From positions 62,001 to 126,000 of the forward strand of contig JBBELK010000553.1 in NCBI GenBank assembly GCA_037783545.1: a stretch of DNA of 64,000 nucleotides, given 5' to 3'. Within the stretch, counting starts at the first letter, position 1. Each line of letters starts with the position of its first letter. The notes below the pieces were generated by a model. It saw nothing but the letters and a program-made list of their open reading frames with translations. It did not search any database and was not told the origin of the DNA. Of the stretch, positions 1 through 10,100 are shown piece by piece. The translations under genes and the position numbers were made by a program. Source of the DNA: Henricia sp. BOLD:AAB3569. Taxonomy: Eukaryota > Echinodermata > Asteroidea > Spinulosida > Echinasteridae.

Positions 1-1
1 A

Positions 2-259
2 CAGTCTATATTCCGCACTTGTCATGAAAAATTGACAGACTTTCGCCGGGAAATGGCCGAGAAATTTCAGAGTTTAGGGAAAACTGCGCTCAGGCTTCCT
101 GCCTGCTCTGCTGACCGTGGCTGTCCGTGTACTCCTGATCACTCGTGCGCATGCTCAGTCTTGTTTGGGACGGGAATTTGGTCAAAGTGTGGTCCAAACG
201 TCGGCAAATTTGGAAGTCAAGAAATTTTCCGACGAACTTCAAATTTTGCATGCTCCAAA
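2..259 (+). repeat. Representative 258-bp satellite monomer
   Basis: This is the first complete copy. It runs from CAGTCTATATTCC to the CCAAA before the next CAGTCT. Landmarks in order are an A-rich AAAAATTGACAG, TTTCGCCGGGAAATGG, GAAATTTCAGAG, the CTTCCTGCCTGCTCTG segment, the length-variable CTGATCACTCGTGCGCATGC, GGGACGGGAATTTGG, and an inverted repeat at 199-234. One frame is free of stops over the whole unit. Read as peptide it would be Cys-rich (about eight Cys per unit), but nothing shows that it is translated. Confidence 0.95.
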
Positions 260-1230
260 CAGTCTATATTCCGCACTTGTCCTGAAAAATTGACAGACTT
301 TTGCCGGGAAATGGCCGAGAAATTTCAGAGTTGAAGGAAAACTGGGCTTGGGCTTCCTGCCTGCTCTGCAGACCGTGGCTGTCCGTGTACTCCTGATCAC
401 TCGTGCGCATGCTCAGTCTTGTTTCGGACGGGAATTTGGTCAAAGTGTGGTCCAAACGTCGGTAAATTTGGAAGTCAATAAATTTTCCGACGGACTTCAA
501 ATTGTGCATACTCCAAACAGTCTATATTCCGCACTTGTCCTTAAAAATTGACAGACTTTCGCCGGGAAATGGCCGAGAAATTTCAGAGTTTAGGGAAAAC
601 TGCGCTCAGGCTTCCTGCCTGTTCTGCTGACCGTGGCTGTCCGTGTACTCCTGATCACTAGTGCGCATGCTCAGTCTTGTTTGGGACGGGAATTTGGTCA
701 AAGTGTGGTCCAAACGTCGGCAAATTTGGAAGTCAAGAAATTTTCCGACGAACTTCAAATTTTGCATGCTCCAAACAGTCTATATTCCGCACTTGTCCTG
801 AAAAATTGACAGACTTTTGCCGGGAAATGGCCGAGAAATTTCAGAGTTGAAGGAAAACTGGGCTTGGGCTTCCTGCCTGCTCTGCAGACCGTGGCTGTCC
901 GTGTACTCCTGATCACTCGTGCGCATGCTCAGTCTTGTTTGGGACGGGAATTTGGTCAAAGTGTGGTCCAAACGTCGGTAAATTTGGAAGTCAAGAAATT
1001 TTAGGACGAACTTCAAATTTTGCATGCTCCAAACAGTCTATATTCCGCACTTGTCCTTAAAAAATTGACAGACTTTCGCCGGGAAATGGCCGAGAAATTT
1101 CAGAGTTTAGGGAAAACTGGGCTCGGGCTTCCTGCCTGCTCTTCAGACCGTGGCTGTCCGTGTACTCCTGATCACTCGTGCGCATGCTCAGTCTTGTTTG
1201 GGACGGGAATTTAGTCAAAGTGTGGTCCGA

Positions 1231-1266
1231 CGTCGGAAAATTTGGAAGTCAATAAATTTTCCGACG
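1231..1266. repeat. Perfect 13-bp dyad (hairpin) in a satellite monomer
   Basis: CGTCGGAAAATTT at 1231-1243 is the exact reverse complement of AAATTTTCCGACG at 1254-1266, with a 10-nt loop. The ordinary copies have the same structure with one mismatch, for example 199-234 (CGTCGGCAAATTT / AAATTTTCCGACG). In this monomer the left arm also overlaps a separate perfect palindrome, CCGACGTCGG at 1227-1236. Seen directly. Many satellites lacking a CENP-B box have short dyads of this kind, but any role here is inference. Confidence 0.85.
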
Positions 1267-1291
1267 GACTTCAAATTTTGCATACTCCAAA

Positions 1292-1546
1292 CAGTCTATA
1301 TTCCGCACTTGTCCTGAAAAATTGACAGACTTTCGCCGGGAAATGGCCGAGAAATTTCAGAGTTTAGGGAAAACTGCGCTCAGGCTTCCTGCCTGCTCTG
1401 CAGACCGTGGCTGTCCGTATACTCCTGACTCGTGCGCATGCTCAGTCTTGTTTGGGACGGGAATTTGGTCAAAGTGTGGTCCAAACTTCGGCAAATTTGG
1501 AAGTCAAGAAATTTTCCGACGAACTTCAAATTTTGCATGCCCCAAA
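1292..1546 (+). repeat. Representative 255-bp monomer variant
   Basis: This copy lacks three bases at the junction CTGACTCGTGCGC (CTGATCACTCGTGCGC in the long form), so its length drops to 255. The class is sparse before 6.9 kb and dominates 12.3-24 kb, where it often alternates with another 255-bp subtype carrying CCATGTACTCC and GCTCCGTCTTG. The change removes the TGATCA site, so the two classes could be told apart by restriction digest. Confidence 0.93.
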
Positions 1547-4500
1547 CAGTTTATATTCCGCACTTGTCCTGAAAAATTGACAGACTTTTGCCGGGAAATG
1601 GCCGAGAAATTTCAGAGTTGAAGGAAAACTGGGCTTGGGCTTCCTGCCTGCTCTGCAGACCGTGGCTGTCCGTGTACTCCTGATCACTCGTGCGCATGCT
1701 CAGTCTTGTTTGGGACGGGAATTTGGTCAAAGTGTGGTCCAAACGTCGGAAAATTTGGAAGTCAATAAATTTTCCGACGGACTTCAAATTTTGCATACTC
1801 CAAACAGTCTATATTCCGCACTTGTCCTGAAAAATTGACAGACTTTCGCCGGGAAATGGCCGAGAAATTTCAGAGTTTAGGGAAAACTGCGCTCAGGCTT
1901 CCTGCCTGCTCTGCTGACCGTGGCTGTCCGTGTACTCCTGATCACTCGTGCGCATGCTCAGTCTTGTTTGGGACGGGAATTTGGTCAAAGTGTGGTCCAA
2001 ACGTCGGCAAATTTGGAAGTCAAGAAATTTTCCGACGAACTTCAAATTTTGCATGCTCCAAACAGTCTATATTCCGCACTTGTCCTGAAAAATTGACAGA
2101 CTTTTGCCGGGAAATGGCCGAGAAATTTCAGAGTTGAAGGAAAACTGGGCTTGGGCTTCCTGCCTGCTCTGCAGACCGTGGCTGTCCGTGTACTCCTGAT
2201 CACTCGTGCGCATGCTCAGTCTTGTTTGGGACGGGAATTTGGTCAAAGTGTGGTCCAAACGTCGGTAAATTTGGAAGTCAAGAAATTTTAGGACGAACTT
2301 CAAATTTTGCATGCTCCAAACAGTCTATATTCCGCACTTGTCCTTAAAAAATTGACAGACTTTCGCCGGGAAATGGCCGAGAAATTTCAGAGTTTAGGGA
2401 AAACTGGGCTCGGGCTTCCTGCCTGCTCTTCAGACCGTGGCTGTCCGTGTACTCCTGATCACTCGTGCGCATGCTCAGTCTTGTTTGGGACGGGAATTTA
2501 GTCAAAGTGTGGTCCGACGTCGGAAAATTTGGAAGTCAATAAATTTTCCGACGGACTTCAAATTTTGCATACTCCAAACAGTCTATATTCCGCACTTGTC
2601 CTGAAAAATTGACAGACTTTCGCCGGGAAATGGCCGAGAAATTTCAGAGTTTAGGGAAAACTGCGCTCAGGCTTCCTGCCTGCTCTGCAGACCGTGGCTG
2701 TCCGTATACTCCTGACTCGTGCGCATGCTCAGTCTTGTTTGGGACGGGAATTTGGTCAAAGTGTGGTCCAAACTTCGGCAAATTTGGAAGTCAAGAAATT
2801 TTCCGACGAACTTCAAATTTTGCATGCCCCAAACAGTTTATATTCCGCACTTGTCCTGAAAAATTGACAGACTTTTGCCGGGAAATGGCCGAGAAATTTC
2901 AGAGTTGAAGGAAAACTGGGCTTGGGCTTCCTGCCTGCTCTGCAGACCGTGGCTGTCCGTGTACTCCTGATCACTCGTGCGCATGCTCAGTCTTGTTTGG
3001 GACGGGAATTTGGTCAAAGTGTGGTCCAAACGTCGGTAAATTTGGAAGTCAAGACATTTTCCGACGAACTTCAAATTTGGCATGCCCCAAACAGTCTATA
3101 TTCCGCACTTGTCCTGAAAAATTGACAGACTTTCGCCGGGAAATGGCCGAGAAATTTAAGAGTTTAGGGAAAACTGCGCTCAGGCTTCCTGCCTGCTCTG
3201 CTGACCGTGGCTGTCCGTGTACTCCTGATCACTCGTGCACATGCTCAGTCTTGTTTGGGACGGGAATTTGGTCAAAGTGTGGTCCAAACGTCGGCAAATT
3301 TGGAAGTCAATAAATTTTCCGACGGACTTCAAATTTTGCATACTCCAAACAGTCTATATTCCGCACTTGTCATGAAAAATTGACAGACTTTCGCCGGGAA
3401 ATGGCCGAGAAATTTCAGAGTTTAGGGAAAACTGCGCTCAGGCTTCCTGCCTGCTCTGCTGACCGTGGCTGTCCGTGTACTCCTGATCACTCGTGCGCAT
3501 GCTCAGTCTTGTTTGGGACGGGAATTTGGTCAAAGTGTGGTCCAAACGTCGGCAAATTTGGAAGTCAAGAAATTTTCCGACGAACTTCAAATTTTGCATG
3601 CTCCAAACAGTCTATATTCCGCACTTGTCCTGAAAAATTGACAGACTTTTGCCGGGAAATGGCCGAGAAATTTCAGAGTTGAAGGAAAACTGGGCTTGGG
3701 CTTCCTGCCTGCTCTGCAGACCGTGGCTGTCCGTGTACTCCTGATCACTCGTGCGCATGCTCAGTCTTGTTTCGGACGGGAATTTGGTCAAAGTGTGGTC
3801 CAAACGTCGGTAAATTTGGAAGTCAATAAATTTTCCGACGGACTTCAAATTGTGCATACTCCAAACAGTCTATATTCCGCACTTGTCCTGAAAAATTGAC
3901 AGACTTTCGCCGGGAAATGGCCGAGAAATTTAAGAGTTTAGGGAAAACTGCGCTCAGGCTTCCTGCCTGCTCTGCTGACCGTGGCTGTCCGTGTACTCCT
4001 GATCACTCGTGCACATGCTCAGTCTTGTTTGGGACGGGAATTTGGTCAAAGTGTGGTCCAAACGTCGGCAAATTTGGAAGTCAATAAATTTTCCGACGGA
4101 CTTCAAATTTTACATACTCCAAACAGTCTATATTCCGCACTTGTCATGAAAAATTGACAGACTTTCGCCGGGAAATGGCCGAGAAATTTCAGAGTTTAGG
4201 GAAAACTGCGCTCAGGCTTCCTGCCTGCTCTGCTGACCGTGGCTGTCCGTGTACTCCTGATCACTCGTGCGCATGCTCAGTCTTGTTTGGGACGGGAATT
4301 TGGTCAAAGTGTGGTCCAAACGTGGGCAAATTTGGAAGTCAAGAAATTTTCCGACGAACTTCAAATTTTGCATGCTCCAAACAGTCTATATTCCGCACTT
4401 GTCCTGAAAAATTGACAGACTTTTGCCGGGAAATGGCCGAGAAATTTCAGAGTTGAAGGAAAACTGGGCTTGGGCTTCCTGCCTGCTCTGCAGACCGTGG

Positions 4501-7140
4501 CTGTCCGTGTACTCCTGATCACTCGTGCGCATGCTCAGTCTTGTTTGGGACGGGAATTTGGTCAAAGTGTGGTCCAAACGTCGGTAAATTTGGAAGTCAA
4601 GAAATTTTAGGACGAACTTCAAATTTTGCATGCTCCAAACAGTCTATATTCCGCACTTGTCCTTAACAAATTGACAGACTTTCGCCGGGAAATGGCCGAG
4701 AAATTTCAGAGTTTAGGGAAAACTGGGCTCGGGCTTCCTGCCTGCTCTTCAGACCGTGGCTGTCCGTGTACTCCTGATCACTCGTGCGCATGCTCAGTCT
4801 TGTTTGGGACGGGAATTTAGTCAAAGTGTGGTCCGACGTCGGAAAATTTGGAAGTCAATAAATTTTCCGACGGACTTCAAATTTTGCATACTCCAAACAG
4901 TCTATATTCCGCACTTGTCCTGAAAAATTGACAGACTTTCGCCGGGAAATGGCCGAGAAATTTCAGAGTTTAGGGAAAACTGCGCTCAGGCTTCCTGCCT
5001 GCTCTGCAGACCGTGGCTGTCCGTATACTCCTGACTCGTGCGCATGCTCAGTCTTGTTTGGGACGGGAATTTGGTCAAAGTGTGGTCCAAACTTCGGCAA
5101 ATTTGGAAGTCAAGAAATTTTCCGACGAACTTCAAATTTTGCATGCCCCAAACAGTTTATATTCCGCACTTGTCCTGAAAAATTGACAGACTTTTGCCGG
5201 GAAATGGCCGAGAAATTTCAGAGTTGAAGGAAAACTGGGCTTGGGCTTCCTGCCTGCTCTGCAGACCGTGGCTGTCCGTGTACTCCTGATCACTCGTGCG
5301 CATGCTCAGTCTTGTTTGGGACGGGAATTTGGTCAAAGTGTGGTCCAAACGTCGGTAAATTTGGAAGTCAAGAAATTTTAGGACGAACTTCAAATTTTGC
5401 ATGCTCCAAACAGTCTATATTCCGCACTTGTCCTTAAAAAATTGACAGACTTTCGCCGGGAAATGGCCGAGAAATTTCAGAGTTTAGGGAAAACTGGGCT
5501 CGGGCTTCCTGCCTGCTCTTCAGACCGTGGCTGTCCGTGTACTCCTGATCACTCGTGCGCATGCTCAGTCTTGTTTGGGACGGGAATTTAGTCAAAGTGT
5601 GGTCCAAACGTCGGAAAATTTGGAAGTCAATAAATTTTCCGACGGACTTCAAATTTTGCATACTCCAAACAGTCTATATTCCGCACTTGTCCTGAAAAAT
5701 TGACAGACTTTCGCCGGGAAATGGCCGAGAAATTTCAGAGTTTAGGGAAAACTGCGCTCAGGCTTCCTGCCTGCTCTGCAGACCGTGGCTGTCCGTATAC
5801 TCCTGACTCGTGCGCATGCTCAGTCTTGTTTGGGACGGGAATTTGGTCAAAGTGTGGTCCAAACTTCGGCAAATTTGGAAGTCAAGAAATTTTCCGACGA
5901 ACTTCAAATTTTGCATGCCCCAAACAGTTTATATTCCGCACTTGTCCTAAAAAATTGACAGACTTTCGCCGGGAAATGGCCGAGAAATTTCAGAGTTTAG
6001 GGAAAACTGGGCTCGGGCTTCCTGCCTGCTCTGCAGACCGTGGCTGTCCGTGTACTCCTGATCACTCGTGCGCATGCTCAGTCTTGTTTGGGACGGGAAT
6101 TTGGTCAAAGTGTGGTCCAAACGTCGGCAAATTTGGAAGTCAAGAAATTTTAGGACGGACTTCAAATTTTGCATGCTCCAAACAGTCTATATTCCGCACT
6201 TGTCCTGAAAAATTGACAGACTTTCGCTGGGAAATGGCCGAGAAATTTCAGAGTTTATTGAAAAGTGGGCTCGGGCTTTCTGCCTGCTCTGCAGACCGTG
6301 GCTGTCCGTGTACTCCTGATCACTCGTGCGCATGCTCAGTCTTGTTTGGGACGGGAATTTCGTCAAAGTGTGGTCCAAACGTCGGTAAATTTGGAAGTCA
6401 ATAAATTTTCCGACGAACTTCAAATTTTGCATGCTCCAAACAGTCTATATTCCGCACTTGTCCTGACAAATTAACAGACTTTCGCCGGGAAATGGCCGAG
6501 AAATTTCAGAGTTTAGGGAAAACTGGGCTCGGGCTTCCTGCCTGCTCTGCAGACCGTGGCTGTCCATTTACTCCTGATCACTCGTGCGCATGCTCAGTCT
6601 TGTTTGGGACGGGAATTTGGTCAAAGTGTGGTCCAAACGTCGGCAAATTTGGAAGTCAAGAAATTTTCCGACGAACTTCAAATTTTGCATGCTCCAAACA
6701 GTCTATATTCCGCACTTGTCCTGAAAAATTGACAGACTTTCGCCCGGAAATGGCCGATACATTTAAGAGTTTAGGGAAAACTGGGCTCGGGCTTCCTGCC
6801 TGCTCTGCAGACCGTGGCTGTCCGTGTGCTCCTGACTCGTGCGCATGCTCAGTCTTGTTTGGGACGGGAATTTGGTCAAAGTGTGGTCCAAACGTCGGCA
6901 AATTTGGAAGTCAATAAATTTTCCGACGGACTTCAAATTGTGCATACTCCAAACAGTCTATATTCCGCAATTGTCCTGAAAAATTGACAGACTTTCGCCG
7001 GGAAATGGCCGATAAATGTCAGAGTTTAGGGAAAACTGCGCTCAGGCTTCCTGCCTGCTCTGCAGACCGTGGCTGTCCGTGTACTCCTGATCACTCGTGC
7101 GCATGCTCAGTCTTGTTTGGGACGGGAATTTGGTCAAAGT

Positions 7141-10100
7141 GTGGTCCAAACGTCGGCAAATTTGGAAGTCAAGAAATTTCCCGACGAACTTCAAATTTTG
7201 CATGCTCCAAACAGTCTATATTCCGCACTTGTCCTGAAAAATTTACAGACTTTCGCCGGGAAATGGCCGAGAAATTTCAGAGTTTAGGGAAAACTGCGCT
7301 CAGGCTTCCTGCCTGCTCTGCAGACCGTGGCTGTCCGTGTACTCCTGATCACTCGTGCGCATGCTCAGTCTTGTTTGGGACGGGAATTTGGTCAAAGTGT
7401 GGTCCAAACGTCGGTAAATTTGGAAGTCAAGAAATTTTCCGACGAACTTCAAATTTTGCATGCCCCAAACACTCTATATTCCGCACTTGTCCTGAAAAAT
7501 TGACAGACTTTTGCCGGGAAATGGCCGAGAAATTTCAGAGTTTAGGGAAAACTGGGCTCGGGCTTCCTGCCTGCTCTGCAGACCGTGGCTGTCCGTGTAC
7601 TCCTGATCACTCGTGCGCATGCTCAGTCTTGTTTGGGACGGGAATTTGGTCAAAGTGTGGTCCAAACGTCGGCAAATTTGGAAGTCAAGAAATTTCCCGA
7701 CGAACTTCAAATTGTGCATGCTCCAAACAGTCTATATTCCGCACTTGTCCTGAAAAATTGACAGACTTTCGCCGGGAAATGGCCGAGAAATTTCAGAGTT
7801 TAGGGAAAACTGCGCTCAGGCTTCCTGCCTGCTCTGCAGACCGTGGCTGTCCGTGTACTCCTGATCACTCGTGCGCATGCTCAGTCTTGTTTGGGACGGG
7901 AATTTGGTCAAAGTGTGGTCCAAACGTCGGCAAATTTGGAAGTCAAGAAATTTTCCGACGAACTTCAAATTTTGCATGCTCCAAACAGTCTATATTCCGC
8001 ACTTGTCCTGAAAAATTTACAGACTTTCGCCGGGAAATGGCCGAGAAATTTCAGAGTTTAGGGAAAACTGCGCTCAGGCTTCCTGCCTGCTCTGCAGACC
8101 GTGGCTGTCCGTGTACTCCTGATCACTCGTGCGCATGCTCAGTCTTGTTTGGGACGGGAATTTGGTCAAAGTGTGGTCCAAACGTCGGCAAATTTGGAAG
8201 TCAAGAAATTTCCCGACGAACTTCAAATTTTGCATGCTCCAAACAGTCTATATTCCGCACTTGTCCTGAAAAATTTACAGACTTTCGCCGGGAAATGGCC
8301 GAGAAATTTCAGAGTTTAGGGAAAACTGCGCTCAGGCTTCCTGCCTGCTCTGCAGACCGTGGCTGTCCGTGTACTCCTGATCACTCGTGCGCATGCTCAG
8401 TCTTGTTTGGGACGGGAATTTGGTCAAAGTGTGGTCCAAACGTCGGTAAATTTGGAAGTCAAGAAATTTTCCGACGAACTTCAAATTTTGCATGCCCCAA
8501 ACACTCTATATTCCGCACTTGTCCTGAAAAATTGACAGACTTTTGCCGGGAAATGGCCGAGAAATTTCAGAGTTTAGGGAAAACTGGGCTCGGGCTTCCT
8601 GCCTGCTCTGCAGACCGTGGCTGTCCGTGTACTCATGATCACTCGTGCGCATGCTCAGTCTTGTTTGGGACGGGAATTTGGTCAAAGTGTGGTCCAAACG
8701 TCGGCAAATTTGGAAGTCAAGAAATTTCCCGACGAACTTCAAATTGTGCATGCTCCAAACAGTCTATATTCCGCACTTGTCCTGAAAAATTGACAGACTT
8801 TCGCCGGGAAATGGCCGAGAAATTTCAGAGTGTAGGGAAAACTGCGCTCAGGCTTCCTGCCTGCTCTGCAGACCGTGGCTGTCCGTGTACTCCTGATCAC
8901 TCGTGCGCATGCTCAGTCTTGTTTGGGACGGGAATTTGGTCAAAGTGTGGTCCAAACGTCGGTAAATTTGGAAGTCAAGAAACTTTCCAACGAACTTCAA
9001 ATTTTGCATGCTCCAAACAGTCTATATTCCGCACTTGTCCTGAAAAATTGACAGACTTTCGCCGGGAAATGGCCGAGAAATTTCAGAGTTTAGGGAAAAC
9101 TGCGCTCAGGCTTCCTGCCTGCTCTGCAGACCGTGGCTGTCCGTGTACTCCTGACTCATGCTCAGTCTTGTTTGGGACGGGAATTTGGTCAAAGTGTGGT
9201 CCAAACTTCGTCAAATTTGGAAGTCAAGAAATTTTCCGACGAACTTCAAATCTTGCATGCTCCAAACAGTCTATATTCCGCACTTGTCCTTAAAAATTGA
9301 CAGACTTTCGCCGGGAAATGGCCGAGAAATTTCAGAGTTTAGGGAAAACTGCGCTCAGGCTTCCTGCCTGCTCTGCAGACCGTGGCTGTCCGTGTACTCC
9401 TGACTCATGCTCAGTCTTGTTTGGGACGGGAATTTGGTCAAAGTGTGGTCCAAACTTCGGCAAATTTGGAAGTCAAGACATTTTCCGACGAACTTAAAAT
9501 TTGGCATGCCCCAAACAGTCTATATTCCGCACTTGTCCTGAAAAATTGACAGACTTTCGCCGGGAAATGGCCGAGAAATTTCAGAGTTTAGGGAAAACTG
9601 GGCTCGGGCTTCCTGCCTGCTCTGCAGACCGTGGCTGTCCATGTACTCCTGACTCGTGCGCATGCTCCGTCTTGTTTGGGACGGGAATTTGGTCAAAGTG
9701 TGGTCCAAACTTCGTCAAATTTGGAAGTCAAGAAATTTTCCGACGAACTTCAAATTTTGCATGCTCCAAACAGTCTATATTCCGCACTTGTCCTGAAAAA
9801 TTGACAGACTTTCGCCGGGAAATGGCCGAAAAATTTCAGAGTTTAGGGAAAACTGGGCTCGGGCTTCCTGCCTGCTCTGCAGACCGTGGCTGTCCGTGTA
9901 CTCCTGACTCGTGCGCATGCTCAGTCTTGTTTGGGACGGGAATTTGGTCAAAGTGTGGTCCAAACGTCGGCAAATTTGGAAGTCAAGAAATTTCCCGACG
10001 AACTTCAAATTTTGCATGCTCCAAACAGTCTATATTCCGCACTTGTCCTGAAAAATTTACAGACTTTCGCCGGGAAATGGCCGAGAAATTTCAGAGTTTA

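Larger units (their letters stand above)
1..6953 (+). repeat. Satellite zone A: TTGAAGG / AATAAATT subfamily mixture
   Basis: Copies here differ from the rest of the window. Many have GAGTTGAAGGAAAACTGGGCTTGGG, several have CTGCTGACC or CTTCAGACC in place of CTGCAGACC, and GTCAATAAATTTTCC is common. The first about 540 bp recur at 3349-3888, 3,348 bp downstream, with very few changes. Five-monomer units of 1,287 bp lie in tandem (518-1804 and 1805-3091), and parts of them recur near 4382-5670. This looks like an older or separately homogenised part of the array. Confidence 0.8.

Noticed and set aside
40-60. TTTCGCCGGGAAATGG as a CENP-B box
   Set aside because: TTCG and CGGG are present but the spacing and the required internal A do not fit the 17-bp CENP-B consensus on either strand.
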